A DNA stretch of 64,000 nt. Source: Trogon surrucura. Lineage: Eukaryota; Chordata; Aves; Trogoniformes; Trogonidae. The translations under genes were made by a program, and so were the position numbers. The DNA is taken from assembly GCA_020746105.1 (NCBI GenBank), contig CM036631.1:16792071-16856070 (forward strand), in the 5' to 3' direction. Positions within the stretch are counted from its first letter, which is position 1; every line of letters begins with the position of its first letter. The notes beneath the pieces were generated by a model. That model saw nothing but the letters and a program-made list of their open reading frames with translations, was not told the DNA's origin and did no database searches. This document shows positions 12,601 through 27,600 of the stretch, piece after piece.

Positions 12601-15600
12601 GAACCCGCAAGGTTCAAAGACGCTACAGGAAAAGCGACCACAAGGCCACAGGCAATGGCAGAAAAGAGAGAGAGGTGCAGAGGGAAAAATCTACATATTA
12701 TGTAAAACCAAACCTGGGCACATGCTGCGTTAACAGGTTATGATTTCCTTGAGGTACAGTCACATGCTTCAGCAGAACCCTGCAATTACAGCAGCTACAG
12801 CTGTCATTATTTCTGCCACCTGTAATGAACCGCTGTGCAAAAGGCAGCAGCCGTACTACAGGATTTGGGAAATTACTGACACTGAACATGACAATACCTC
12901 TGATCTTAAGGATTGTTTTTCTTTTTTCCCCCCCACGTAAATATTTTACTAATAGTGAAGCGTGGGAACTGGGGGAAGGTACAGAATAAGAATAAATAGC
13001 TTTAAAAAGAATCTAAAGTGCCTCTGCCTGTCGGCAGCGGTTGCGTGAAGGAGTGCAGGAAAAGTCAGCGTGATGCATTGATTTTTAACCTGCAAGCTGT
13101 TTGCAACTTGTGTGGTTAAATGCCCCCTACTTCCACAGGAGAAGGGAGCCTGCAAGCTGAACCCTGAGGGAAGCCACCTGTCCCGCATGCTAGAGGGCAG
13201 CAGCTCCACTGAACACACTCAGGTCATTAGGAATTGCCCACACTCAGGTCATCAGGAAGCAATTAAAACCTATTCCTCCAAAGTGCCACCACGTGAGGCT
13301 GTAATCCACACAAACCGGCTGGTTGGAAGATCAACTCATTTTAATGATTAGTTTGCTAAAAGCCACCTTGTTTGTTTCTCTGCTGCACACCTACCCATAA
13401 ATCCACCACCCTCGCGCACCTTTCTGTCCGTACATCCACCTCACTGCACAGCTGCTCAACCATCTCTCCCGACTGCCCGCATTTCCCTCATTCATTCATC
13501 TTCATCGAGCTAACAGCCTCTCTTCTGGTCCTGCCATTCCAAAACCGTACACAAACTCTGGCTTACTGCAGAGCTGTTTATCTTTCATTCCGTCTGCACA
13601 TTCATTCACTTGTCATCTTGCCATCAATCTCTTCCTCTCAAACATCTTTGCCCTCAGCCCATCCATTTGCCGGTTCCCTCAGCCAGCCTCCTCCAGCAGA
13701 TCAGTCTAAAACCAAGCAGGAAAAAGCATGTACAGAGAAAACTCTTTGCACACCTTGAAGAGGATCTCAGTTGTCATGGTGAACCCGTGAGTGATGATGG
13801 GCTCCTCATCCGGGGGACGGCCCTTCCAGCAATCCAGCTCCACGCAGCGGCAGCCAGCCAGCAGCGCCTGGCGGTACATTTCGGGAGACGAGATACCGGA
13901 GAACTGACCCGCTGGAGGAGAGCACAGGGAGGGAGGCTCGACATCAGCTCTTCACGCGGGACAGTTTCTGCATAAACCAGAGCGACAGAACACCCCGCCC
14001 CACCACCCCTGAGCAGGGCTATGCAGCAGACTAACAAGATGCTTTCGGTTACAGCGTGGCACTGAAGTGCCAAGCCTCTCAGAGAGCAGCACAGCCCTCA
14101 GCCCTCCAAACCTGAGGGCAGATACCGGTGCCCGATGGACTGTCGCCATCCTTCACTCCTCCCCGGTGCCGGTACCTGTGTGCTGGAGCCGAGGCCGACC
14201 CCGGAACTGCCCGTACCTGTCAGATACGTGTTGTGCGACGAATTGATGAAGTAGTGTGAGAGCGGCTGGGTCATGTCCTGGTAGAGCACCAGTTTGTCCA
14301 GGGCTATCACGTTGTTCTCGGGGCCACAGAGAAACCAGACCATCCCCTCTGGAGACAACTGCCCTACACGGCAAACAAAGCTGTTAGCAGTGCCCAGACA
14401 AAATGGTTCTGGCACCGACTCGCCCGTGCACTGCAACACGGGGACACTGCTCCGCTGGGCAAGTCACGGTAGCAGAAGGGGCGAGATCCTCTGCTACTTC
14501 CACCCCACCTCTGCAGTAAGACTCCTGGGCTGAGCTAGACTCACCTCTCTGGATGTTTATCCCACTGGGCTCATACTTCTCGATCAGGCTCTGCGCCTGC
14601 TCCGGTTTGGCTGGTGGGAAAAGGATGTCATTGAGGCGAGAGTCTCGCTGCCTCCTGTTGATAAACTTTGCCAAGTGCTCTTTGGTCATGTAGGGCTTTG
14701 CTTTGAAGTGGCTGAGGAGAGAGAACGACACAGGAGCAGAGGTAAGGGCTGTGCGTTACCCAGGAAACCTTTTCGCAAATGAGAGACTGGTCCTTCCCCA
14801 GGTGAGCAATGAGTGTCCACCTCCCCGGGCCCACACATTTCTGCGGTGTCTACATTTCTTCCTGCAAATGGTGTTTCCCACTGTGGCCTTTCTTCTTCCT
14901 CACTGATTCAGTACCGCAAAGAGGCTGTACTGCAGGGAGCACAAAACATCTCAAACTCCAAAGGGACTTGAATTTCGGAGCACACTGAATTGCCTGCCCT
15001 GCACAATCAAGTCCATTTAAGAAGTCACAGATTTCGCTACTCAAAAAAACCCAAAAGGTCACCAGCTCCTTGTGAGCGATCTCACAGTGCACACGGCCTC
15101 GTCTGGGGCTAGCCACTAGCAGCATCACATTAGCACGACCTAGTGTTGACCTGGAATCAACCCCCTGATGGCGACAATTAAGAGTCCCCCCTGCACAGCG
15201 AGGTCTCGTGTCTCACCCTTTTTGTTCAGGCTGTGAGTCAAAGCGTTAAGCTCACGGTCACTCCTTCGTGACCCAGGTTCCTGCCCTTCTAAGGCGTGAG
15301 ACCAGGCAAACCACACAGGCAAAAAGGAGGCGTGAGGGGGGTTTATGCTATCTTTTGCTGCAGGACATCAAGTTCTGTGGCTTGAGGGAAACTTACTGTG
15401 AAGTAAATATCTCATCAATCTCGGGCCGCGGACACAGATTCATGAGGAAAGTTTTATACACGGTCTCGGGGAAGTCCTCTGGGTTGATGGCATCATTCTG
15501 AGAACAAAGACAGGTCAGTATCCCAAACCCTTGACCATTTTCACCTCACTGTTAACACCCACAGGCCTGCACTTGGTTGTGACCAAGCAAGAAAGTGACT

Positions 15601-18600
15601 GGAACATCTGGGAAGGTGCTTAGGAAAGACCAGATGGAGCGGAGAAGCACCACAATGCCCTATTTCAGAAGGGATGGTTGTTTAAACTGTCCCTCAGTGC
15701 CTCTTGTGAGGTTGTTCTCAAACTAGAGAGCACTTTGGCTACCTAGCAGAACCCTTACCTTGCCCTTGGGAAGATGACAAGCGCTTAATGCTGCTTCCAC
15801 TCTCTTCCTGTCAGCGGGAAACGTCTGAAAAATACTGACCAAACGGGGAAGAAAGAAATCACTGCAACGCAGCAGGAGGCAAGTCAGAACGCCTGGGTTT
15901 GGATGGCTGTAAGACCCCTTCCCTAAACTTCACTAAACTAAGCTTACTCGCAAAATCCCTCATCGTTGTCCTGCCCCTGCCCTTCTGGGAGGTGCCCCTG
16001 GGGTAGCAGGTCTAGTGCCACAAATTCCCCAGAACGCTTCCCCCACGAGACACCGTCCCACGCGGTAGCTGGCACGAGCAAGGAATAACTTTGTAGTCAA
16101 GACAACATTCAGAAGAAGCAAACAAACATTGCACACATCCGCCGCTTTGAAAGAAGGCAAAGTTTTCTGGAACCAAAGGCTTTCCACGAATTCAAGAACA
16201 AGCTCGTTACACAGGCAAAGAAGCTGGTGCACTGCACGATGGAAGCCCCAAAGCCTGCTGCTGCAAAACCAGAGGTCACCTCCCGTGCAGACAGCTGGGT
16301 CTGCAAGGCAGAACTCACTCGGTCAAGCCCTCGGCTTAAAGCAGCCTCTCGGCTTTGCTACGGAACAGTAACAAAAACTGAGCCCTCCCCACTTCCAGCA
16401 CATCCCAGTCAGCAGCAACGAGGTCTCCTCCGTGGATAAATTTAGATGTCAGCTCTACTAAGCTCCCAGCATCACAGCTGCTCACAGCCAAAAAGGGGAA
16501 CAAAAAGCGCCAAACGTGTTGACAGGTGGAAAAGTGTTTGGCAGGAGCTGCAGTGGACTTAGGCAAAGCCAGGGCATGTCGGTTCCCAAGCGACCCTTTG
16601 CAAGGCAAAAGCTGCAGCACCCTTGCTGGGCTTCCAAAGGGATTTGAACGTCTAAAGAGAAAGGGAGATGTTCAGTGGAATTTTCAGAAGATTTCAGACA
16701 CGGAGTTTTGCGAGCCTTGCACATACCAGGAGATACTGGATAGTTTTATGGATATGGCTCTTAAACTGGATTATTTAATGGTCTAATGCTTTACATAGTA
16801 AAGCATTTTTACCCCTCTGCAAGAAAGACAGACCAGGACACTGAGCAGAGGTACACCCTGTACCAGATATTTTTTCTGGTTCATTTCAGAAGAATAAGCA
16901 GAATAAGCTCTGCAGTAACGCTGCCTCGCTTGCGTTTTAAAGATCAATTCAAAGTGCTCTTCCCCAGCGTGAGTTATTCACTGAAGACCTATACATTTTT
17001 AAAAGCTCTTTGAGCAATACACTGGTTTCTGACCAAATGAAATGCTGCTGCTTGGTGGTTTAGAAAACAAACACCAGAAAACGTTTATTGTTGAATAATG
17101 ATCAATCATCCAGGAGCCCATTTAACCTGCACAGACTTGATCTAGGATCGTTATGCAAAACAACACGCAGCAGGTCGCGTATTTATTACAGGCGATCAGC
17201 GCTCGCCTCTTGTGACGCTGTGACACAGCATAAACCTAGAAGCAGAGTGGTTCAAAACCTCCCAGGGATGCCCACAGATGCACCATCTGCAGGTCCTCAT
17301 CCTTAAAACGAAAGATAATTTATGCACCCCAAAGGGAATTGAACTTGGCAGCAGAGCCTTTTATCACTCTGTGAGGTGAATCAACACGGAGGAGCCAAAG
17401 GATCAGCCACGGAGTGATTTTATTAGGGCAGACGCTGAGTGGCACAAAATCAATTTCACATTTAAGCTGTGTGGTGCAGGGGACAAGTAATAGGCTGGTC
17501 CCTGCTTCAGCAAAGCAGCCTGGGCTTATTCGAACAGCAGCGCTACGCTGATGCACAAGGACAGCCCTGGGGACAGCGAAGTGCAAACCTCCACCGCTCC
17601 GTGCCTGAACCTCTCCTGCACACCCAGAGCAGAGACCGAGGGCACAGGAATTCCACCGGTGAGGACGGTTGTAGCGGTCACACACAAAGAAAGGAGGCAA
17701 GGGAAAGCAACGGGCCCCTGCTTCAGGCTGCCAGGGGAGCCAAGCAAAACGTTCTCCAAACAGAGCTCTTGATACAAAAGGTAAAACAAGACCTGCACCT
17801 CATCCACCTTTCAGTTCAGGTTTGCACAAGAACCTGCCATCAGAATTTTACCAAAGTTTTGTTGATTATTTCTTGGCAACAGCCAGGAAATGAAATGCGT
17901 GGCTGTTCAAGACAATTTCTTGTTGACAACCTTACAAGAGGTTTCCTTTCCAGACCCAAATTCCAGGCCCTTCCTTGGGAGGTGCAGCAGGAGCCCTTCC
18001 ATGGCCTGAACCCAGAGGGAAGGATCTCCACCCCTCAGGCGCAGAAAGAGCCGGCAGCCGAGGCCGCCGCGCTACCGCCCTCCTACCAGCTGCTCTCCTT
18101 TAGCCCGACTGAGCGCCCAACAACCCGAACCCCCGCACTTACTTCCTGACGGGAATCTTCCCCTCTGCATTAAGCTGCATCTTCAGCTTCACCAGGCTGT
18201 GAATAAAAAAAAACGGATTATGAAAATGCACTTTTACAAGCTCAGAGGTCCTATTACGTAAGGAGAGAGAAAAACACGCAAGTGGGAAAACAACCTAATC
18301 TGGGGCCTTCAACTCGCCCCAGGACTTGCTCTGGAGGCTGCCAAAGGACTGGAATGCTAAGAAGCTTCTTCCCTCTAGTAAAGACAGAAAGGGCAGGAGA
18401 GGAATGTCTCAGAGAACAACGTCTGTCAGAAATCACTCACATTTTCTCTAGGAAGGTGTAGCGAGAAGCGTTGTAGGTGAGGGGGTTCCGAACGATGGCC
18501 ATGATGTCCTCGGCCCAGCTCTGGGAACAGACACACACAAGGCAGAGGCACTTGGGCGTGATGGAACCGCACCAAGGAGGACACGACGACAAACGCGGGA

Positions 18601-21600
18601 AGGGCACGGAGCCAATACCTTGCCGACGTTCTCCTTGTAGGACACGAAGTTATGGAAAGTGAGGTCCACCATGTCAGGGCCCGACACGACAGTCAGAGTC
18701 TTGAGCAGGAAGGTGCTGTGAGGGTAATCAGGGTTAAAAACCTCTCGGAGCTTCTGGCACTGCCAAAGAAACAGAACAGACGGGGGGGAAGGGAAAATGA
18801 GGCAACCTGCACCTGAAGAAGCCGGGACCCAAGCCAAACACTGAAACAAGCTCAACCGTTAGCTTTTCAAGGGTTGCAAAATCATGACCTTCCTTTTCTT
18901 GGCTTTCCTCATTTTTCATCTTTATCCCATAGCCTGCACCACCTGGGAACAAAACACTGTGACTAATATCACTGCGCAAACATGCTGTTTTGGTCTTAAA
19001 AAGTTGGAGGCTGCTTTTAAAGAAATTCCTTCTGAAACTTCAGTGTGAACTTTCAGACAAGCCGAGGAGCGGTTGGCCGGCTCATACCAAGGGTGTATCA
19101 CCAGGTTATTGCAGGTGGCCCATGGTCAAAACATGGGCTAAGAAAATCTTTTAGATTAGTGCGACACCTTTCACTGCAACCTCCCCCCACCACAAGGAAG
19201 TTGTTGTTTGGGACCCAGAAGGTCACTGGCTCTAGCCCTCGCTACTGGAGGGATGGGCGCTCTCCCCCGGGTCACATTTTCTGCCAGCATCTGGCGCTAG
19301 AAGTGGTTTTTTCCAGAGCAATTGCAGTATCCTACAGCAACAGCTCATCAGAGATTTGTTTTGTTAAGTATAAGCTTCATCTCATTAGTCATACTTGTAT
19401 TTCATCGCCATATTAAAGTATTTATAGAATCTCTTTAAATTATTTAGCATTTTCCACATTCCTACGTAAGGCATGACTAAGCTGAGGTATCCTGGAGTTG
19501 TACTGACAATCGCTATTTATAATGAAAGGATAAAATTCTCATGTCCTAGAGTAAAGCGCAGCAATTCGTTATCTAAAGTGCAGGACAAATCCATATCAAA
19601 GCAAACAGAGAGGCTGTCAGAGCCCCTGTTTCTTCAGAAACTCAGGGCAAAATTCACGATCTGGGATTGCTGCACGGGTAACACCTCAACACGTTACGTA
19701 TCGTCACCCCCAGCAAGCGAGGGTTCAGGTAAATGACGTTACTTTTGTGTTTGCTGTAAACTCACAGCACGTGCAGTCAGTCCCTACAGCTCAGCTCATG
19801 CTTAGTGGCTTCTTGAACTGCAACTGGGCAATGTCTGAACCCTTGCAAGTTGAAGAAAGCGAACTCCCCAGTCCTAGACTGGTGTGGACCTCAATTTAGC
19901 CCAAACCAACCAAACCTCCCTGCGTGTAACCGCCCGCCTGCACCGCGCTGCGACGCGAACGGAGCAGTTCCATTTCTGCCCCAGAACTCTCTCTTTACAC
20001 TTGGACTGCAACCGCAGAAACTCTGAACCAGCTCCAAGCATTCTCATGTCTGCGCCGTTCTGCACCACAGAGTGGCACGTGGCTTTTACAAGGAACTCTG
20101 CAGGTATTTTTCACTGCATTTTTTCACATTTCTGAAGCATCTGCAATTCTGACACACCCACGGCAAACTGGCATCTTCAGGAGAAAGAGGATGGGCTGAA
20201 TTACCGCCCAGGATCACCCGGCTGCTGTCTCCTGCTTCACAACAGCGACTCTCTGCAGGGGTCACTGAAACCTGCATCATCCATCTGGAGGGAAAGAAGG
20301 TGAAAGCCCTCAGACACCGAGAATATTTGCCGAACGGTTCGGGAATTTCTAAAATGGTCCATTCTTGCTTCGTGAGCAATTTTCCTCTGCAGAAGCAAGC
20401 GGCACCCACGTACCCACAGCTCCTTTCCGTGCTCACAGCAACTTCACCTTCCATCACGAGCAGCAAAGCGTTGGGATTTTAATGTCAACTTGTAACTTTG
20501 CCTTGCAAACCCACTGGCGTTTTTTCGGCTTCCTTACCTCTAGTGTTGTTCAATTCTACGCACCCAAGACAATAGAGAACTTGTGGGTTTCTGCTGAACT
20601 CATTTCCTGTATTTGTTACCGACGGGCTCCTCCCAGCCCTTCCTCCTCCGCGGGCCGGTGGCCGCAGCCCCGCGAGCGGAACCCTGTGGCCGAGCTGCTG
20701 CCCGACCTCGGCAGGCCAAGCCCTTTATCAACGTTGACTTCCGACGCCTCCCGCTACCCCGGTGAAGGTGACAGCTTCGTTTTATGAGGAGGGAACCACA
20801 ACGGGGAGAGGAGAGGATGATCTCACTGGGGACCTAAACCGGGTCATATTTTCCCAGCAACTGACCTCCCGCCTGGCCTCGAGCGAGTCGCTCACTCGCT
20901 CTGCGCTGCCTCCTCTACACGGGGATTATCCCCCTCGCGGGATAAAGGCAGCGATGTCGGCGTAACGCTGGATAAGGATGGCGAGAGGGATCAGAGGCTG
21001 AGGCCTAGAGCACGGAGCCTGATGCCACATCTTGGCTCTTTCATAACCTTGAGCACCTTGTGCTGCAGCTTCGCCACGGAATTACTCAACGTCACATTGC
21101 AGCCGGCCATGAATGAAAAATAGGAATTGCTTGATGAAAAGCAGGACAACCACATTAGCCAGGCAAATCAGAGAAAGGGAAATATACTCAGCAAATCCAC
21201 TTAAAAAAAACCCCAGAACCCAAACAGAAAACAACCTATTGGCAGAGTGGTTGAAATACAGATTCAGCTTTCATTTCACTTCCCACCCTCCTGATTTCCC
21301 TAAAATCCTCATCTGTACGAACCACGTTCACAGTCCAGAGCAAAGCAAATCCTCATGCAAATATAAACAAAGAGCCAGCTCCTTCTGCTGGAAGTGAGAC
21401 ACAGCCCAAGGACAGCCGGGCTCCACCACAGCCGCGTGCGCTCCCAGCCCTCTCCCACTCTGCGTCTCCACGAAATGCACGACACGACGTGCTGTGAGAA
21501 GACAGGACATGACAACAGATCTTCTCTTTTCGGAGAAGAAAGGTCTCGTTTGCTTGCCAGAAGGGAAGGGATGCACCGGAGATGATTCAAACGCCTTCGG

Positions 21601-24600
21601 CTCCGCAGGTCACGCTCACGTCCTCGTTCGCAGCGTCACTCGGTCGTGGATTCAGCGAGGAGAGGGATGGCTGCGAGGCGGGAGGACTGTCCTGCACCGC
21701 GGGGTCAGCCTGTCCCCGCAAAAAGCTTCTCAGCCAGACGAGGCAGGAACACAAAGGAAAACACGCAGATGAAGCACTCTTGGCCCTCCTTGCTGTCTTA
21801 TCTAAGGGAACCGGAAAAGGCAGCAGCGCAGAGATTCACATGGCACAAAATAACCCGCGGCACTGTGGAATCGAGCAGGAGCAGACTGGGTGTCCTCAGC
21901 GACTGCTGTCCCTGCGGTCTAAGAGCTCACGCTGCGGAAAGATGGAAGAGGCAGACGAAGGGCCCGGCCTGGCAAAAGGCCATTTTTCAGATGCGGCTGT
22001 TTCCTTGCTCGACCCCTGCTCCTCTATTTACAAATCTTTTGCAAGCCACAGGCTTCCACCCGCTCTCCTCCGGCAGACACACGAATCCCTTTGTATCTGT
22101 AAGGCTTCTTATGATCACTCTTTTATCTGGAGGCCTGAACATGAGACTTTTAGTTGCACCCATTGCTGAATTGCGCCAAGATGATGCTCAATGCCCAGAG
22201 CTGCCACCTTCCCCCCTCGACAGGGCTGACCACCCACCCCGTGCTTATAGCCCAGGGCTCAGCTCCGAGGGCACCGCAAGCTCCCCCGGCCCTCGCAGCT
22301 CCTCAGCACCGCTCGCTACTTCTCTATCATCTCAAAACAGGACGCGTGAAACACCTCTGCATCGCTTTCTCCCTCGTACGTGTTCAGAGTCTGCATCTCT
22401 GGGTGAAGTAACAACAAAATGCATTGGAGGATGAAGCTGTTTCGCAATCAGGGCAGTCAGAAAACACAACTTCTGTTTTTATGAAAAATTATGCTTGTTT
22501 CAGAGCCAATGCCTGCTGAAATGTCTAAACTTTTGTTCAAGACGAAGCCAGCAGCTCAGCAGTCTGGCCTAAAACATCATGTATTTTGATCTTAATTATC
22601 ACATTCTCTGTCAGTGTTCTGAGGTCTTGGTGCATCAGAAAAAAACCAAACTGGACCAGCAGTTACTGTTCCTTGTTACTCAAAGGAAAGCACAGAACTG
22701 CAGCGTAAATAACATCTTGATCTGCTTCGGCATGCTGCTGAACCACACTCAATGGCTTTTTATCTTGTCTCGTTTATGCACAAAGTCCCTGCTAATTCTT
22801 ATCTTTATTACTCTTGAACACACGCCAAAGTTCATCCCGCCCCGTCTCTCTCAAAGATTTCCACGGAGAAAAAGCACTGCAGACGACAGGGCGGCTCTCA
22901 AAAAAATAAAGCGAAGGGGGTGAGCAGGGGAAGCCTGGACATGCACCAGGGAGGTCACGGCAGGGCTCGAGGGCTCGGAGCAGGCTGACGGGCAAATATG
23001 CCAAGAGGCAAGGGAGGAAGAGAGAGCAGAGTCCTCCTCGGAGAAGGCTGTGAAGAAAAACCCCCACCGTCTCACTTGGTGGCAGCGGGCAAGTGCTCCC
23101 ACGAGCAGGTAACTCCCAGCATCCCTGTGCAGCCACCCGCTGCGGGGAGGCTCGTTTCACCTACGTGGGTCTGAGATCTCAGGGCATGTTTCACCCTCAC
23201 GCAGCTCGAAGCACAGCCAGGCAGAGCACAGCATCACCAGGGCAAGCGCTAGCACAGATGCCCCCAGCGAAGCCGCAGCCTTCCGCGGGGATTCCTGCAG
23301 CCGCAGCCCAGCAGCAAAAGCAGGTGACAAGCGCTGTCGGGCTGCCGCGGTGTCACTTGCAAGGAAGGGGAGAGGGGAAAAGGAGGCTTGATTTGTTACT
23401 CGTACTACCCAAAGCTCTTCCAACAGCTGGGATCTTGTTCTCCTTGTCTTAAATATCACCCATCAGCCCCTTCTCCTCCACTTTTAGCCAGGGAAACAAG
23501 TAACTGTTTGTATTAATTTCAGCAGTTATATCCCACAACCCTTCCAAGCCATTATTTTTTAACAGGGCAGACAGCACCCTCTTTCTTTGCTCCACCTTGC
23601 ACCCTAACAGATCTTTGTTTGCTTCATCACACCACTTTTTCTTATTTATTCCTTTTTGGAACGATGCGCCAGGCACAGCTGCCCTACGTGGAGGGTGCGG
23701 TGACTCACATTAAGAAATTTTCGCTGCTTTCTGCATTCCTTGGGGCAAATTCTGCTCTCCCGAAAGGCAGCTGAATACCCAAGCGAGGGCTTTAGGCAAA
23801 GGCTGCAGAAACATCGCGCAAATAAGAAATTTCCAGGACTGGGTGGCACATCTCTGCCACCACTTTGGTTCAATGAGCATTTCAGTGCCCACACAAGACC
23901 TCCCAACATCCCGTAGTAAGAGAAAGGTGGATGAGGAGCCAGCCTGGCGCATTTTATTATATGTTGTCATAGAAATGCCGGAAAATTCCCCGAAATCAAA
24001 AGGGGACTAGTTTTAAATGGGTCTCTGTGAAATACAGAACTCAACAAGCACTTGGGACTTTCACAGCAGAGGCTGTCATCAAGTGCATCACTTCTGCCTG
24101 TTGAGAATACTTAATAAATCACTCAGCGCTTGACCTTTGTTTCTTTGTTCATGAAAAATGAGCTGCAGCCAATTCCCAGGCCTCTAAAACACCGTCCCTG
24201 GCCTATTACAGAGGGTAGAACACAACAGCTGCACCAGGGCAGACCCCGGACCCACCCAGATGCCTGGGGAAAAGGGTAAGAACGGGGCACTGGTACTTCT
24301 CTGACACATTTCTGCAGCTTTCAGCAGTTTATGATTCAGCAGCTCCCTAAACCAGAGGCATTATCTTGCATTTAATAACCCTCAAAGGGCATTTCCCTCT
24401 TGCCCTGACTCTTTAAACCCGCGTACATTTTCATGACTTGCGCAGGACGGCGTCCCCCGACAGATAAACCAGCAGCACCTCCTTCTGCTCGCGCCGAACC
24501 TGCCTTTGGAAAATTCCACTTGATGTGCAGCTCTCACTGGAACAAGAACTGAGTAACTGCTTCGTGCTCACCTTCCCCATTCAACTCCTGACTCCACAAC

Positions 24601-27600
24601 ATTCCTCCACATCCCCCCTCAGGTTATTTTGGGGGTTTTCTGCCAGACTCCAGCCCCTGCCTTCTCAAATGCTCTTCCTGCAGTACCCGTTCCATACTTT
24701 TATTAATCTTGCTGCTCTTCACTATGTTTTCCAGTTCTCAGTCTCATTTGAGAAGAGAACGCGAGAAATGCATGGAAGTCTGGGTGCATTCGAGGGTGCA
24801 GGCCGTGGCACTGTTTCCTAAGTCCTTCCTTGCAATCCCTAGCACACAACTTACTTTTTGAGAGCCGTCCTTACTGCCCACTGTGGCGGCGCCTCGCCCT
24901 GCCACCACGATCTCGTTTCTGAGTAGCGAGTCAGCTCGGAGCCCGTCGTTACCAAAGATTAGGATCAGGGATTTTTCTGCATGCGTGGTCTGATTTTCAT
25001 CGGTGCTAAATTTTATCACTTATTAGATTAACGAGTCAATCAGCAACTCTTTCTACGAACCTGCCCTCATTTCATTACCCCAAATAACCCGGTACCGTCA
25101 GGAAGCTGTCTGGTCGCTGTTCTCCTCCCTCGCAGATCACGGATGAACGCGGGGTACGTTACAGACCCAAGCACTGATCTCTCTGGGACTCCACTGGTTC
25201 TTGCCTCTCCAGAGACCTTTTCCTTATTCTCCAGCTGCAATTCTTCCACACAAACCTGCCCTCTAGTTCTGTTAAGAGCCTTTGCTTACGATGGGAGCCA
25301 CACAGGTCACTTCTCAATTCTCCTGAGAAGATTTAGAATTATGGGACACAGCCACCGCTTCCCCCTCCTCTTCTGCTTTGCACTACCCTGCTACTGCTCA
25401 TTATTTCTCTCATTCTCTTCACAAACTTTGCGCTTTTATTAAAAATCTCTTTTAAGAGGCCATTATAGTTTTCCAGATACGGAATGCAGCCATCCCAAAA
25501 TTATACCCTTCACAAAAAAAAAGGGTTGATCTTGCTGCCAGCAGCACAACATCCACCTGTGGCCTTAGTACTTAATATCATCAATTTATAATCTATATCA
25601 AAGCTGAATTCATTTAGTAAACAGGTTATTCTTGCATGTTTAACACCCTAGAAAATTGTATCTCATGCCTCTCCTTTAAGTCATAGAACGATTCAGGTTG
25701 GCCTCTTCCCTACTGCATTGCCTGGTGCGTAGGTCCTAGCTCAGCCAGCTCCAAATATTTCATCTTCCCAAATGAAAAAAAACAACAGAACTTCCGAGAG
25801 CTTTTATTCGAACACCACTCCCACAGAACAACTTGCAGACAAGGTTTTGGGCTTGTTTGAAAACTCAAATGTCTTTCATTGTAGTGAATTCCCAAGAAGT
25901 TTCTCAGGAGGAATTATAAATTCTAAGACTTGTGTAAGACGGGCACTGTTCTGGAGCTCTGCTCTACCTTTAGCACCCAGCTCATTATGGTCGTTTGAGA
26001 AACATCAGTCTCGGGGAGCTGTGAGCAGACATTTCAGAGCACTATTAACAAAACAGCCACGCTGCTTACGCAGAGAGGCTGCTCGAGTCTTTCGGTACAT
26101 ATTGCAAAATCTTCCTCTTTTGCGCTCGACTAAGAATCGCCTTTGTCACCACATGGAGGAATTGTCTTCACTCCTTCGTCTCCTTTTAACATTCTAGCTT
26201 TACTTCGATCTTCTGATCGCCCTTTCCATACATGGGAAAGTCAAAAACAAAAAACATACCCAGAAAAAAAGTCCTAAAAAGGACAACTTTGCTGTACGGA
26301 GCTTAAACCGTAACTGAAACCAAGAACAAAGCCATAATCATGTGCTTCCCTTAGTCTGCCACCCTGTAAGCAGACAATTTAAAATTATTTGGGAAAAAAA
26401 AAAACAACACGAGTTTTTCTGAAACTACATTTTTCTTCCCTTTAAAGGGAAAAAAAAAAAAAACCCACCACCCACCGTGCCGGAGTCTCGCTGTAACTAT
26501 AGGTTTGTAGCTGCCTTGACCCAGCCCAGGCATGGTTGCGCAAGAGGGCAGCTCTGGTGACTCAACCCAGAAGCATCGCAAGTCTCCTGCAGGACTTCCC
26601 TCTGTAGCTCAGGGAACACAAAGGCCAGGCCAGGATTAAAGCCGGCCAGATGCAGGGCAGGGAGAGAACCCAGCGCCGCACACAACAGAAGATGGCTTTT
26701 TGGGGAGGTTTTTCTAAGCCTTCCGTGAGATCCTTTCCAACAAGCTCACGTACCATCGCCTGGCTGGGCCTCTCTTTTGGGTGCGCAGAGAACTCCTGGG
26801 GAGCTCAGGGACAAGAGTAAAGATATTCTCTACAGCCATGTAGCTCTGATATACAGAGACAAGGTCCTCTTCACAGTCTTGGAAGAGAAAGCCAGAGTAG
26901 ACAGCCTCAGGTTCTCAAAGCCCCACACAGCCCTGCCCTTCCCCTCTGAACAACCGGCAGAAACGAAGCTCTCGCGCTCACCTTGGGGATTTTGGCAAAT
27001 CGCCCGAATCGGGTGTCTCGGATGCTGGTTATATCCAGAATTTCCATTTCCTACAACAGAATAAGGACAAGGCAAGTGAGGAAAGACAAAGGAGGGAGGA
27101 AAGAAATCCATTGCAGAGCCTCCAGAGGCCGCAGAGCAGGTCTCAGCCAGCACCCTGCACCAGGGAAGGGCTCTCCCACCAAGGAGAACCCAGGAGGGGA
27201 GCACCCACTGTAGGACACACATATGTTTGCCTGGGGAAAGCCATGTGTTAATACAACCCTCTCATGTTCTCAGCCTGTTTTTTGCCCCCATGCATTCAAC
27301 ACGGAGCAGCTGAGCTGGCAGGGAGGCAGGACCCCCTCTCCCCAGGTCACTCCCAGCAAACCTTCACCTGATCACTTCTGAAGCCATTCCCATGGAGGAC
27401 ATTCTGCAACCTTCCCTAGGCAGCCTGCTCCTGGCTAGCTGTCCTGTTTATTTTGTTTGTTCTTTTAATATCCAACCTGAATTTCCTTCCTCTGTTACTA
27501 ATTTGCCTGCTCACCACGGATCTGGAGAACAAATTATACTCGTTGCAGCAGATAATGCTACTTTCCAAGATGACAATACAGACCAATGCGGATACCGTGT

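Larger units (their letters stand above)
2986..15758 (-). other. PLCB2: PLCB2 introns 7 to 22, no extra genes seen
   Basis: This interval alternates with exons 8-22. Intron sizes range from 181 to about 1600 bases; those over 300 are at 2986-3789, 4257-5351, 5517-5959, 6115-7137, 7263-7683, 7769-8651, 8749-9479, 9569-10041, 10214-11602, 11688-12068, 12152-13753, 13912-14216 and 14712-15396. Apart from a short direct repeat at 13214-13258 I see no gene, RNA or clear mobile element in them. Confidence 0.65.

Noticed and set aside
21582..22434. Two overlapping plus-strand open frames (195 and 262 codons)
   Set aside because: Both frames are open over the same DNA and neither resembles a protein family; overlapping open frames in GC-rich intron sequence are expected by chance.
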